NCBI RefSeq assembly: GCF_018343535.1
Contig: NZ_JAGYPF010000001.1
Span: 186,001-250,000, forward strand
Direction of reading: 5' to 3'
From: Neobacillus rhizophilus
GTDB taxonomy: Bacteria; Bacillota; Bacilli; Bacillales; Cytobacillaceae
DNA: 64,000 bases
The notes under the pieces were generated by a model, which saw nothing but the letters and a program-made list of their open reading frames with translations, was not told where the DNA came from and searched no databases. Below, one piece after another: positions 43,133 to 52,753 of the stretch; the first letter of the stretch is position 1, and each line of letters starts with the position of its first letter. The translations under genes and the position numbers were made by a program.

Positions 43133-45172
43133 TTAAAAAAATGACTCCTTTAAATGACAGGCAAGCTGAATTTTCAATCTGTTTTCAGGTTCCTCAAGAG
43201 AAACACTTAACAGATCCTCAATTTTTTTCAGCCGCTGATACAAAGTATTGATGTGAACATGAAGGAGCTCGGCCGTTTTCACCGCCGATTGATTCGTTTG
43301 AACATAAGTGATTAATGTTTTTTCCAAATCATTATTTCTCAGTTTATTAGAATTTAGCGGTCCAAAGATTTCTTCTAAAAATCTCTCGATTTCCTCTTTG
43401 GATTGATTTAAAAAGAGGCGGTTAATGCCGATATCCGAAAATTCCATTAATCCAGAACGATGTCTGGAGCTTAAATAGGCAATGGCTCTAGCTGCTTCAT
43501 TATGGGTTTTATAGACAGATTCTATACCCTTATACACCCCGCCAACTCCTGCCCTTAGTGCCACACCTTCATTTTGTTCCCACTCTTTTAATATTTCTTT
43601 AATATTATTCAGGACTCTCGGAAAAGCATTAATGGTTTTAAACGTTAATAGAAGCATTACTTTGTTGCTATTTCCGAAAACGATTTTTTCCATCCCGGTA
43701 AGCTTGGATTTGATCCTGGAAACTAATCGGTGAATACTTGTTTGCAAAACATGATGGTCAATAAAATTGGTTAGTTCGATGATCGTTGTGCAAAGGTAAT
43801 TATTTAAATCAATTCCTATATCAAGCCCTTGTTTATAGAGAAGACGTGGTGCTTCTTTTCTTAATAGATTTTGATAAAAATCACTTGTTTTTTTAAAGTA
43901 GAATTCTGTAAGGGACTGCCGTTTTGCCAATTCTAGTGCCAATACGGATCCGCCACGTTCAATAATCATGTGTTCGAGCTGAGTAATTGAGCGCTCGGCA
44001 GAAACTATTAGGCAGCCAGTACAAGTGCTGTCAGTAATAATTGGATAGATAAAAAAATATTTCTCATCATGGTCATAAAGATCTACATATATCGGATAGT
44101 TTTTTGCGCCGATAATCTGTGTTAATTCCTCCATACTGAAGGATAAAAAAGCTCTGCCAGGGAAATATTCGTTCTTTAAAAGATCGACAAAAATTAAAGA
44201 CATTCCTAGCATTCGGGTCAACTCTTTGACTATTGCATCAATCCCTTTATTTTGGATGGATAACTGAGTCAGTGTGGCATGCACTTCATTCTGTTTAATG
44301 AGGACCTGATTTTTCCTGTTTATTTCCGTAAAAAGGCGGGCATTCTCGATGGCAATGGCAATTTGAGCAGTCAGTCCCTTTAATAGTTTAAGATCCCAGT
44401 CAGTAATTTCATGTTCAAGATTAACCCGATGTATTCCTAAAACTCCAATAATTTCATTGTGAAAACTAACGGGAACTGAGATGGTTGCGTTTACGTTCCC
44501 TCCGTGAAAAGCTTTTTTCAAAAGTTCATCATTTTTCTTGGAAGTCCCTTTCATAGCTTCATTTGCCTCGCGAAAGGAGTTATAGATGCGCGGTTTGCCA
44601 TCTAAAAATATTTTCCCGGTCACTGATTCTCCAACTCTATATTTTACTTGTTCAATTTCCTTTTTCCAGCCCCTATAAGCCTTGCAAACGAGCCGGTCGA
44701 TGACTGGATTATAAAGCCAAAAGGCCGCTGTGTCAGCACCAGGGATGATGCTGGCTACATTATCAAGAATTTTTGTCAGCAGCACATCTAAGTCGAGCGA
44801 GGAGGTGATGTTTTGTACTCCTTCAATCAGCTTTTCCATTTCTAAATTTTTCGATTTCAAAGCGTACTGTGTATATATGGGGTATAAAAGATGATAAAAA
44901 ATATCAATATTTTCTTTTTCTTGGGTGATATTTTCTTCAGAGGATAAAAGATATACTTTATAGCCCTGTGGGTAATCTAGCATAATAATGGTTTGATGAG
45001 CCAGTTTTAAAGGCGATAGTTCCTGTGCGGAGGAATCGATATTTTCAATATCAGAATCATAGCTGTCGATTAGCTCCCATTTGTGTTCCATGGGAGAATA
45101 AATCCAAATTTGATAGGAAGATAAGGAAAATTTCCTTTTTAGAAATGTCCTTAGAAAAGAATGGTTAAGCAC
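43133..45172 (-). CDS. GAF-domain transcriptional regulator with PucR-type C-terminal HTH
   Basis: This 679-residue cytoplasmic regulator has an N-terminal region without a clear domain and a GAF domain (about 125-280: SLDLDVLLTKILDNVASIIPG, CKAYRGW, GVLGIHRVN). A short coiled helix with ENARLFTEINRKNQVL follows, then a middle PucR-type sensory/GGDEF-like region, and a C-terminal PucR helix-turn-helix (LITYVQTNQSAVKTAELLHVHINTLYQRLKKIEDLL). Such proteins activate purine, sugar-acid or aromatic catabolism. It is divergent from the biotin carrier/ABC/ligase cluster and is its probable regulator. The start GTG 45172 has GAGGTG at 7 bases; TTG 45187 has no ribosome site. Confidence 0.88.
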   Translation of the reverse strand: MLNHSFLRTFLKRKFSLSSYQIWIYSPMEHKWELIDSYDSDIENIDSSAQELSPLKLAHQTIIMLDYPQGYKVYLLSSEENITQEKENIDIFYHLLYPIYTQYALKSKNLEMEKLIEGVQNITSSLDLDVLLTKILDNVASIIPGADTAAFWLYNPVIDRLVCKAYRGWKKEIEQVKYRVGESVTGKIFLDGKPRIYNSFREANEAMKGTSKKNDELLKKAFHGGNVNATISVPVSFHNEIIGVLGIHRVNLEHEITDWDLKLLKGLTAQIAIAIENARLFTEINRKNQVLIKQNEVHATLTQLSIQNKGIDAIVKELTRMLGMSLIFVDLLKNEYFPGRAFLSFSMEELTQIIGAKNYPIYVDLYDHDEKYFFIYPIITDSTCTGCLIVSAERSITQLEHMIIERGGSVLALELAKRQSLTEFYFKKTSDFYQNLLRKEAPRLLYKQGLDIGIDLNNYLCTTIIELTNFIDHHVLQTSIHRLVSRIKSKLTGMEKIVFGNSNKVMLLLTFKTINAFPRVLNNIKEILKEWEQNEGVALRAGVGGVYKGIESVYKTHNEAARAIAYLSSRHRSGLMEFSDIGINRLFLNQSKEEIERFLEEIFGPLNSNKLRNNDLEKTLITYVQTNQSAVKTAELLHVHINTLYQRLKKIEDLLSVSLEEPENRLKIQLACHLKESFF

Positions 45173-45306
45173 TTTACAACACCTCAATGTAAAAAACTCT
45201 ATTTATATTACCTAAAATGTAAATGAACCTACATTGTGTCAATTCTACCAATTTTATATACTTTAAGTAAATACTGAATATTCAGACACAAATCGACAAT
45301 TTTTGA

Positions 45307-45327
45307 AATCGCTTTCTTTAAGCGATT
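45307..45327. promoter_or_regulatory. Inverted repeat in the divergent GAF-regulator / biotin-carrier promoter
   Basis: AATCGCTT-TCTTT-AAGCGATT has perfect 8-bp arms and lies 25 bases before the biotin-carrier start. It is the best candidate binding site for the divergent PucR-type regulator. It shares CGCTTTC(T/G)TTAA with the site upstream of preT. Confidence 0.5.
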
Positions 45328-45351
45328 GTTTAGAAGGAGGTGGCAAATAAG

Positions 45352-45564
45352 ATGAGTTCCATCACATCGTATATGGCAGGCAACGTTTTTAAAGTCCTAG
45401 TAAAAGAAGGGGATACGATTTCTCCTGGTGAAGATGTCGTCATTTTGGAATCCATGAAAATGGAAATACCCATTACAGCAGAAGCGCAGGGGACAGTTAG
45501 TGAAGTATCGGTAAATGAAGGAGATTTTGTAAACGAAGGAGATGTCCTAATTAAGTTTGATTAG
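45352..45564 (+). CDS. Stand-alone biotin carboxyl carrier protein (biotin/lipoyl attachment domain)
   Basis: This 70-residue protein is only the biotinyl domain. The attachment lysine Lys36 is in ESMKMEIP, the flanking glycines (GNVFKVLVKEGD, AQGTVSEVSVNEGD) are the usual half-repeat hammerhead pattern, and it ends LIKFD. It carries carboxyl-biotin between a biotin carboxylase and a carboxyltransferase. The latter is encoded in this cluster at 52754, the former is not. ATG 45352 has AGGAGGTGG 8 bases upstream; GTG 45340 would overlap that site. First gene of the cluster. Confidence 0.9.
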   Translation: MSSITSYMAGNVFKVLVKEGDTISPGEDVVILESMKMEIPITAEAQGTVSEVSVNEGDFVNEGDVLIKFD

Positions 45565-45635
45565 CACCATCCAGCCCTAACACGAATATTTGCGCTTACT
45601 TGCCCGTCAAACCCCACTTATTAAGGAGGTTTCAT

Positions 45636-47198
45636 ATGATGAAATCTAGTAAACTATTTGTTGCCCTATTTTTAGCAATTCTTCTGCTTGTCGCTGGATG
45701 CTCACAAAAGAATTCAACGACTAATCAAACTTCAGGAAAAACGTCGGGGGAGACAACGAAAGCCGAACCGAAAAAGGGCGGAAGCATTGTTGTTGCTTAT
45801 GATTCTGATATAAGTAACTATGACCCGATTTTAGGTAATTCCGGTAATGACCACGCACTTCTTTATCCTGTTTATGACACACTGGTAAACTACAACGCAA
45901 ATTTAGAGGCTGAGCCAGGACTTGCAAAATCCTGGGATACACCGGACGATAAAACGATTGTCCTGCACCTCCAAGAAAATGTCTTATTCCACGACGGCAC
46001 CAAATTTAATGCAGAAGCAGTGAAGTTTAATATTGAACGGATTAATTCCAAGGATTCAAAGGTTTCCGATCTATCAAATGTGGAATCTGTAGAGGTTGTG
46101 GACGAGAATACCGTTAAATTGCATCTCAAACAGCCAGATTCTTCTATCATACTTGCCTTATCCGATCGTTCGGGGATGATGGTATCACCTGCCGCTGTTC
46201 AAAAATTCGGTGCAGATTATGCCCAAAATCCGGTAGGTACGGGCCCGTATAAAATGGTCAAATGGGTCCGCAATGGGGAAATTGACTTTGAAGCAAATAA
46301 AGATTATTGGCAAAAAGGACTTCCATATTTGGATAAAATTACAGCCAAGATTATGCCAGATGAAAATACGCGTTTAAATGCTCTTAAATCAGGCCAGATT
46401 CAATTCTATTGGAATGTTTCGCCTGATAACAGCCAGGTATTAAAGAATGACAAGAATATCGTGTTAGATACGAAAATGAAGGTTGCTTTCTATAATATGT
46501 ACATCAATACGAAAATGGCTCCATTTGACAAAAAGGAAGTCAGACAGGCATTGGAATATGCCATTGACCGGGAAGCATTGGTTAAAGCGTTAACATTCGG
46601 TGAAGGAGAAGCGGCCTATCAAACCTTTCCAAAAGACTATTGGGCAGCATCTCCAGATGTAAAAATTTCATATGATCCGAAAAAAGCAAAGGAACTATTA
46701 AAACAAGCCGGTGTTGACAGCGTAACCTTTGATATGTTTGTACCTACGAGCACATTCTATACAAGGTTGGCTGAAGCAATAAAAGGTCAGGTAAAGGAAG
46801 CAGGATTTACTATTAATATTCAGCCAATGGAATTAACAAAAGGAGTAGCGCTGTATTTCAACGAAAAGCAAATTGCTGCTAACTTAACGTCATGGACTGG
46901 CCGGCCAGACCCGCAGCAAACCGTCAATTTATTCCTAAGCCAAAAGGGTTTCTATAATGCTGGCGGTGAATCAACACCAGAAAAGGAAGAACTAATTTCA
47001 AAAGCCGCTGCTTCTTACGATCAAAAGGAACGGGCAAAATTGTATGCAGAAATTAACAAGATCTCTATATTAGACGAAGCCATGCAAGTGCCAATTTTGT
47101 TCCAGCCTTCAACCGCTGCCATGACAACGAAAGTGAAAGGCTTTGAAGGGACATTGCTTGGAAAACCGAAATTCTCAACCTTATGGTTAGATCAATAG
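45636..47198 (+). CDS. ABC transporter substrate-binding lipoprotein, peptide/nickel (DppA/OppA) family
   Basis: This is a family 5 extracellular solute-binding lipoprotein of 520 residues. The lipobox LVAGC ends at Cys22 and a Thr/Lys-rich linker follows. The SBP_bac_5 domain has the conserved YDTLVNYNANLEAEPGLAKSW, FHDGTKFNAEAVKFNIERI and NPVGTGPYKMVKWVRNGEIDFEANKDYW. The family binds peptides, but also glutathione, opines, oligosaccharides, nickel and hydrophobic acids. Adjacent CoA ligases suggest that the ligand contains or releases a carboxylic acid. ATG 45636 follows AAGGAGG. Confidence 0.92.
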   Translation: MMKSSKLFVALFLAILLLVAGCSQKNSTTNQTSGKTSGETTKAEPKKGGSIVVAYDSDISNYDPILGNSGNDHALLYPVYDTLVNYNANLEAEPGLAKSWDTPDDKTIVLHLQENVLFHDGTKFNAEAVKFNIERINSKDSKVSDLSNVESVEVVDENTVKLHLKQPDSSIILALSDRSGMMVSPAAVQKFGADYAQNPVGTGPYKMVKWVRNGEIDFEANKDYWQKGLPYLDKITAKIMPDENTRLNALKSGQIQFYWNVSPDNSQVLKNDKNIVLDTKMKVAFYNMYINTKMAPFDKKEVRQALEYAIDREALVKALTFGEGEAAYQTFPKDYWAASPDVKISYDPKKAKELLKQAGVDSVTFDMFVPTSTFYTRLAEAIKGQVKEAGFTINIQPMELTKGVALYFNEKQIAANLTSWTGRPDPQQTVNLFLSQKGFYNAGGESTPEKEELISKAAASYDQKERAKLYAEINKISILDEAMQVPILFQPSTAAMTTKVKGFEGTLLGKPKFSTLWLDQ

Positions 47199-47222
47199 AA
47201 TTGTAGAGAGGGGAAGAGATCC

Positions 47223-48170
47223 ATGTTCTTTAAGTTTTTACTGCGGCGTTTGATGTATGTAATCCCAATGCTAATTGTAACGACACTGATCGTCTTTTCC
47301 CTCATCTTGATCATTCCGGGAGATCCTGCTCTGGCGCTTCTTGGAGACAATGCGACTGAAGAGAAATTGGCATTGTTAAGAAGTCAGCTCGGGCTGGATC
47401 AGCCCGTACTGATTCAGTATTGGAATTGGCTTACCAATGCGGTTCAAGGTGATTTGGGACGTTCTCTCTTTACTGGGGAGATTGTGAGTGATGCAGTCTT
47501 TTCAAGACTTGGTATTACCTTCCAGCTTGTCGTCGCGTCTATCGTCTTTTCATTTATTTTTGGAATGATTTTCGCGATTGGGTCGGTTATTAAACCGAAT
47601 AGCTGGATGGATTACATTTCAAGATTTATGGGAACAATCGGCACGGCCATCCCTAACTTTTGGCTGGCAATGCTCCTTATCGTTGTATTTAGTGTAAACC
47701 TTGGCTGGCTGCCAGCAACAGGATTTACAAGTATTTCTGATAATCTAGGCGGCTTTTTCCAGAGCATCATCCTGCCAGCAATCTGTTTAGGGGCTTTTGG
47801 CGCAGCCCAAATTACCAGGCAATTACGATCATCTCTTCTTGAAGTGTTGGAATCGGATTATATTCGAACAGCTTATTCAAAGGGATTATTGCTTTGGCCG
47901 GTTATTTGGAAGCATGCACTGCGGAATTCCCTGCTCCCAGTTATCACAACAACTGGACTGTTGTTTGGGAACATGTTGGGGGCAACCGTCGTCATCGAAA
48001 CGGTATTCGCCATCCCGGGAATGGGGCAGCTTGCTGTAAATTCCATTTTACAGAGGGACTTTCCTATGCTGCAGGGCGTTGTGTTAGTCATGGTTATATT
48101 GGTATTGATTATCAATTTCGTGACCGACGTGTTATATAGCGTTTTGGATCCGAGGATTGAAATTAAATAA
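47223..48170 (+). CDS. ABC transporter permease (DppB/OppB type)
   Basis: This 315-residue permease of the binding-protein-dependent type has six hydrophobic helices. It shows the DppB start LLRRLMYVIPMLIVTTLIVFSL, the GDPALALLGDNATEE loop, and the EAA-like ATPase contact ESDYIRTAYSKGLLLWPVIWKHALRNSLLPV. It forms the channel with the next gene. It lies 24 bases after the binding-protein gene, with GAGAGGGGAAG as ribosome site. Confidence 0.93.
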   Translation: MFFKFLLRRLMYVIPMLIVTTLIVFSLILIIPGDPALALLGDNATEEKLALLRSQLGLDQPVLIQYWNWLTNAVQGDLGRSLFTGEIVSDAVFSRLGITFQLVVASIVFSFIFGMIFAIGSVIKPNSWMDYISRFMGTIGTAIPNFWLAMLLIVVFSVNLGWLPATGFTSISDNLGGFFQSIILPAICLGAFGAAQITRQLRSSLLEVLESDYIRTAYSKGLLLWPVIWKHALRNSLLPVITTTGLLFGNMLGATVVIETVFAIPGMGQLAVNSILQRDFPMLQGVVLVMVILVLIINFVTDVLYSVLDPRIEIK

Positions 48171-48185
48171 GAAGGAGGCAGCTTG

Positions 48186-49025
48186 ATGCAATTCCGTTTA
48201 ATGTTTCAACGATTATTTAACGAAAAGCTGGCATTTGTAAGTATGATATTTTTGCTGCTTTTACTATTCTTATCACTCTTTGCATCTTGGATTGTTCCTT
48301 TTGACCCAAATAAGCAAGATTTGACCAAAGTCATGCTGCCACCTGACGGAACGTATTGGTTTGGAACGGATGAATTGGGCCGTGATGTGTTTTCACGCGT
48401 ACTGATGGGAGCGCAGGCAGCGATTCAAGCTGGTGTTGTGGCGATTTTAATTCCTCTTTTTGTTGGAGTTCCGCTTGGCATCATTTCGGGATATCTAGGC
48501 GGAATTATTGATGATATTTTCATGAGAATTGTCGATGCCATTCTATCGTTTCCCGCCATTCTTCTTGCCCTGGGAATTACCGGTGCATTAGGGGTTAGTT
48601 TATGGAATGCGATGATTGCCATCGGCATTATATTTACGCCGCAATTTGCCCGCCTTGCAAGAGGGCAGACCCTTCAAGTCAGAAGGGAGCCTTATGTGGA
48701 AGCGGCCAAAATATCAGGTGCAGGTCCTTTGTGGATTATGATGAAGCATATCCTTCCAAATATATTATCTCCCATCATTGTTCAGGCGTCCTTTAGCTTC
48801 AGTCTTGCCATTTTAGTGGAAGCCTCATTAAGCTTTCTTGGCATGGGTGCGCAGTCGCCTCAAGTCAGCTGGGGGGGAATGCTGCATCAGGCTTACAGCA
48901 TGATATTTGTGAATCCATACATGATGCTTTTCCCAGGGCTAGCCATCCTGATTTCCGTATTGGCAGGCAACTTTTTTGGAGACGGATTACGAGTGGCTAT
49001 TGACCCAAAAATGAAGAGATCTTAG
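48186..49025 (+). CDS. ABC transporter permease (DppC/OppC type)
   Basis: This is the second permease subunit, 279 residues, with the DppC features FGTDELGRDVFSRVLMGAQ, GYLGGIIDDIFMRIVDAILSFPAILLAL, and the EAA contact REPYVEAAKISGAGPLWIMMKHILPNI. The end ANFFGDGLRVAIDPK-like (GNFFGDGLRVAIDPKMKRS) is standard. ATG 48186 has AAGGAGG 8 bases upstream; TTG 48183 is also in frame. It is part of the same operon. Confidence 0.93.
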   Translation: MQFRLMFQRLFNEKLAFVSMIFLLLLLFLSLFASWIVPFDPNKQDLTKVMLPPDGTYWFGTDELGRDVFSRVLMGAQAAIQAGVVAILIPLFVGVPLGIISGYLGGIIDDIFMRIVDAILSFPAILLALGITGALGVSLWNAMIAIGIIFTPQFARLARGQTLQVRREPYVEAAKISGAGPLWIMMKHILPNILSPIIVQASFSFSLAILVEASLSFLGMGAQSPQVSWGGMLHQAYSMIFVNPYMMLFPGLAILISVLAGNFFGDGLRVAIDPKMKRS

Positions 49026-49036
49026 GGGGTATTGAA

Positions 49037-50050
49037 TTGAGAGGTCCGAACGAACCTGTTTTAGAGGTAAAAAATCTATGTTCATATATCCCCACATCCA
49101 GGGGAGTCATCAAACCAGTTAACAATATCTCATTTTCAATCGGAGCGGGCGAAATTGTTGCTTTGGTTGGAGAATCAGGAAGCGGCAAAAGCGTAACAGC
49201 ATTGTCCATTATGGGTTTGAATTCACCATCAATTAAATATGAGAAAGATAGCGTGATTTCCTTTAAAGGTGAGAATTTGCTAAAGATGAAAAAAAGGCAA
49301 ATGAAAAAGATTAGAGGAAATGAGATCTCGATGATCTTTCAGGATCCGATGTCATCGTTAAATCCATTGCATCCGATTGGAAAACAAATTGCCGAGCCAA
49401 TTCAGCTTCATCAAGGTGTCAGCTATCAGAAGGCAAAGGAAATTGTCGTCAATTTGCTGGCAAAGGTCGGGATTCCTGATCCGGAAAACCGGCTGAATGA
49501 TTATCCCCATCAATTGTCCGGGGGAATGCGGCAGCGGATTATGATTGCAATGGCATTAGCCTGTAATCCATCATTGCTGATTGCCGATGAACCGACAACA
49601 GCTCTTGATGTAACGATTCAGGCGCAGATTCTAAATGTGATGAGAGATTTGCAAAAGGATACAGGCATTTCCATCCTAATTATTACGCATGATTTAGGCG
49701 TTGTGGCTGAAATGGCTGATCGCGTCCTTGTCATGTATTGCGGGGAAATTGTCGAAGAGGGAGATGTCTATTCACTGTTCAAAAATCCCCAGCATCCGTA
49801 TACAAAGGGATTGCTGGCAAGCGTCCCAAAACTCAGGGGGGCATCGGAAAAGCTTCTTCACACAATTCCAGGCGCTGTGCCGAATCCGCTTGAGCTGCCG
49901 AAAGGCTGTAATTTTTCCGGGCGGTGCAGTTATGCCACGGAAAAATGTCTCACAGAGGCTCCAAATCTGGTGGAGACGGGGAAAGACCGTAGAGCAGCAT
50001 GCTGGCATATTGTAGATTTGCAAACGGAAGAGGTGACAGTACATGCCTGA
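49037..50050 (+). CDS. ABC transporter ATP-binding protein (DppD/OppD type)
   Basis: This 337-residue ATPase has Walker A GESGSGKS (45-52), signature [16 protein letters not shown], Walker [13 protein letters not shown], and the oligopeptide-type C-terminal extension with cysteines ([16 protein letters not shown]). It starts with TTG 49037 after AGGGGG. It overlaps the next ATPase gene by 8 bases, so production is coupled. Together they power the importer. Confidence 0.94.
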   Translation: MRGPNEPVLEVKNLCSYIPTSRGVIKPVNNISFSIGAGEIVALVGESGSGKSVTALSIMGLNSPSIKYEKDSVISFKGENLLKMKKRQMKKIRGNEISMIFQDPMSSLNPLHPIGKQIAEPIQLHQGVSYQKAKEIVVNLLAKVGIPDPENRLNDYPHQLSGGMRQRIMIAMALACNPSLLIADEPTTALDVTIQAQILNVMRDLQKDTGISILIITHDLGVVAEMADRVLVMYCGEIVEEGDVYSLFKNPQHPYTKGLLASVPKLRGASEKLLHTIPGAVPNPLELPKGCNFSGRCSYATEKCLTEAPNLVETGKDRRAACWHIVDLQTEEVTVHA

Positions 50051-51011
50051 ACCATTGATATCGATTAAAGACGTCAAAAAACACTATCCAATTGGCAGCG
50101 GTTTATTTAGCAAAAAAGGCAAATGGTTAAAGGCCGTGGACGGAATAAGTCTTGATGTCCACCGCGGTGAGACAGTTGGTCTGGTTGGAGAATCAGGCTG
50201 CGGAAAATCGACACTTGGCAGGATGGTTGTCGGCCTCTTGGAGCCCACTTCTGGTGAAGTCGTATTTGAGGGAAATTCGCTTTTATCCAAAGGACGAAAT
50301 AAGCGTGATTTGGGGAAAAAAATTCAAATGGTCTTCCAGGACCCATATTCTTCGCTGAACCCGAGAATGAATGTGGCCAACATTATTGCCGAGCCATTAG
50401 TGCTTCATAAAATTGGTACCAGCAGCGAGAGAAAAAAACGTGTGGATGAACTGCTTGAAAAGGTAGGGTTGACATCGGCACATGGAAGCCGCTATCCAGA
50501 AGAGTTCTCCGGCGGGCAGCGGCAGCGAATTGGCATTGCCAGAGCATTGGCCCTTAATCCAAGTTTGATTGTTTGTGATGAACCAGTTTCAGCATTAGAT
50601 GTGTCGATTCAAGCTCAAATTTTAAATCTATTAAAAGAAATCCAGGAAGATATGGGTCTCTCCTATATATTCATTGCCCATGGGCTGCAAGCGGTCAAGC
50701 ATATCAGTGATCGGATTGTGGTGATGTATTTAGGAAAGGTCATGGAAATTTCAGAAACGGATCAACTCTTTGAGCAGCCGCTTCACCCTTATACAGAGGC
50801 ATTGATTTCTGCTGTGCCGGAACCTGATCCAACAGTTCGGAACCGTGAACGCATTCTACTAAGCGGAGATCTTCCGAATCCGGCAAATCCGCCGTTAGGC
50901 TGCAGATTTTCTACTCGGTGCCCGCTAGCGGATGAGCGCTGCAGGCTTGAAGAGCCGCCGCTTGAACAGGTCTCCGAGGGCAGATGGGTTGCTTGTTTTT
51001 ATCATGGTTGA
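50043..51011 (+). CDS. ABC transporter ATP-binding protein (DppF/OppF type)
   Basis: This is the second ATPase, 322 residues: Walker A GESGCGKS (49-56), Q-loop [13 protein letters not shown], signature [16 protein letters not shown], Walker [13 protein letters not shown], and the C-terminal [14 protein letters not shown] oligopeptide-type extension. The H-loop reads IFIAHGLQ, where most relatives have THDL; the catalytic His is kept. It completes a five-gene importer. Confidence 0.94.
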   Translation: MPEPLISIKDVKKHYPIGSGLFSKKGKWLKAVDGISLDVHRGETVGLVGESGCGKSTLGRMVVGLLEPTSGEVVFEGNSLLSKGRNKRDLGKKIQMVFQDPYSSLNPRMNVANIIAEPLVLHKIGTSSERKKRVDELLEKVGLTSAHGSRYPEEFSGGQRQRIGIARALALNPSLIVCDEPVSALDVSIQAQILNLLKEIQEDMGLSYIFIAHGLQAVKHISDRIVVMYLGKVMEISETDQLFEQPLHPYTEALISAVPEPDPTVRNRERILLSGDLPNPANPPLGCRFSTRCPLADERCRLEEPPLEQVSEGRWVACFYHG

Positions 51012-51071
51012 TTCACAGTTTTAGATATAAAAAGATTGAAAGTAATTATGTATACGAAAGGGATGTGTTCC

Positions 51072-52685
51072 TTGAATAGTGGAAAGCCATTACACGAGTA
51101 CCTAAGAAGCCATGCAAAAGTAAGCCCAAATAAACAAGCCGTCATTTTTTATGGAAGAACGCTGACATACGAGGACCTTGATGAGCTATCGGATCGTTTT
51201 GCCCATTATTTGCATTCCCAGGGGATTCGCAAGGGTGATAAAGTAGCTCTATTTTTGCCAAACTGCCCGCAATATATTATTTGCCATTTTGGAATCCAAA
51301 AGATTGGTGCGATCGTAGGGCCATGTAACCCGATGTTCAAGGAATGGGAGCTGGAATATGAAGTCAATGACCTTGAGGCAAAAGCAATTGTGACTCTGGA
51401 TCAATTGTATCCAGTCGTCGAAAAAGCAAAGCCAAATACCACGCTCCAATTGGTGATTACAACTAGCTACATAGACTTCCTCCCGGAGAAACCGATTCCT
51501 GAATTCCCTGAGGTACTGCAGGAAAAGAAATATTATCCTGATGCAACAGATTTAAGCAACATCCTCCGTACATGGAGTGCAGATTGCCCAAATGTCGGTT
51601 TAGATATTGATGAAGATGTATGCCTTATCGTGTACACATCCGGTTCGACTGGTCTGCCTAAAGGTGCGATGCTCACTTACCGGAACGCACTTTACAAATC
51701 TCAGGGTGTTGCAGAAACAAGAGGATTTCATTCCGACGATGTAGCCTTATCGATTATGCCAATTTGCCATATTGCCGGCATGTTGTTTATGAATGTAAGT
51801 TTTTACACAGGCGGAACTATTGTTCTGCTTAATCGATTTACACCTGAAGCCGCGATGGATGTCATCGAACGGCATCGAGTAACAGTGGCGCAAACTGTTG
51901 TACCAATGAATGTGGCCATTATAAATCATCCTCATGCAGCCCAAGTCGATTTCAGTTCACTAAGAGTCAATTCCTGTACTAGCTTTGGGATCCAATTGAC
52001 AGAAGAAATCTCGAATCAGTGGAAGGCTCTGACAGGCATCGGATTATTTGAATCCGCTTATGGCTTAAGCGAAACACATACAGGAGACTCGTTGATGGCA
52101 CCAGAAGCTATTAAATTCGGGACGACTGGAAAACCAATTCCGGGAACGAAGATTAAAATTCTTTCCCTAAATGAACCACGTCAAGAACTTCCAATTGGTG
52201 AAGAAGGCGAGATCGTGGTCAAAAGTCCCGGTGTATTTAAAGGTTATTTGAATAAACCGGAAGCAACCGCCAAAACACTGCGGGATGGCTGGGTGTATAC
52301 CGGGGATATCGGAAAGTTTGACGAAGATGGTTATCTTTACTTTTTAGGGCGTATCAAAGAAATGATTAAATGTTCCGGTTACAGTGTGTTTCCGGAAGAT
52401 GTAGAATTATTATTGAACAAACATCAGGCTGTTTCTGAGTCCGCTGTAATCGGGATACCAGACCCAATCCGCGGCGAGGCCGTTAAAGCATTCGTTGTCC
52501 TTCATCCAGACTATGAAAATAGCATAACTCCAGAAGAGCTCATCCTATGGAGCAAAGAAAAAATGGCGGCTTATAAGTACCCCCGTCATATTGAATTCCG
52601 TGAAACCCTGCCAAAGACAGGGACGGGAAAATTGCTGCGAAGAGTGCTGGCAGACGAGGAAAAAGCGAAAGTAAAGATTAAATAA
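51072..52685 (+). CDS. Class I adenylate-forming acyl-CoA ligase (first of two)
   Basis: This cytoplasmic enzyme activates a carboxylic acid with ATP and CoA. From TTG 51072 (AAAGGGA about 9 bases upstream) it is 537 residues; ATG 51048 is an alternative start. The P-loop-like A3 motif YTSGSTGLPKG is at about 188-198, A5 is YGLSETHT, A7 is WVYTGDIGKFDEDGYLYFLGR, A8 is IKCSGYSVFPEDVE, and the catalytic lysine is in LPKTGTGKLLRR. It resembles medium/long-chain or CaiC-like ligases. Its position after the importer and before a carboxyltransferase suggests that the imported acid is made into a CoA ester and then carboxylated. Confidence 0.88.
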   Translation: MNSGKPLHEYLRSHAKVSPNKQAVIFYGRTLTYEDLDELSDRFAHYLHSQGIRKGDKVALFLPNCPQYIICHFGIQKIGAIVGPCNPMFKEWELEYEVNDLEAKAIVTLDQLYPVVEKAKPNTTLQLVITTSYIDFLPEKPIPEFPEVLQEKKYYPDATDLSNILRTWSADCPNVGLDIDEDVCLIVYTSGSTGLPKGAMLTYRNALYKSQGVAETRGFHSDDVALSIMPICHIAGMLFMNVSFYTGGTIVLLNRFTPEAAMDVIERHRVTVAQTVVPMNVAIINHPHAAQVDFSSLRVNSCTSFGIQLTEEISNQWKALTGIGLFESAYGLSETHTGDSLMAPEAIKFGTTGKPIPGTKIKILSLNEPRQELPIGEEGEIVVKSPGVFKGYLNKPEATAKTLRDGWVYTGDIGKFDEDGYLYFLGRIKEMIKCSGYSVFPEDVELLLNKHQAVSESAVIGIPDPIRGEAVKAFVVLHPDYENSITPEELILWSKEKMAAYKYPRHIEFRETLPKTGTGKLLRRVLADEEKAKVKIK

Positions 52686-52753
52686 GAAAGAATAATTTCT
52701 ACAGTAGAAATTTGATATAAATTAGAATGGTTTCGGCCCAAGGAGGGTTATCA

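Noticed and set aside
43133..45172. Sigma-54-dependent activator
   Set aside because: The GAF regulator lacks the AAA+ sigma-54 interaction domain and ends in a PucR-type helix-turn-helix; no -24/-12 promoter was seen in the divergent region.
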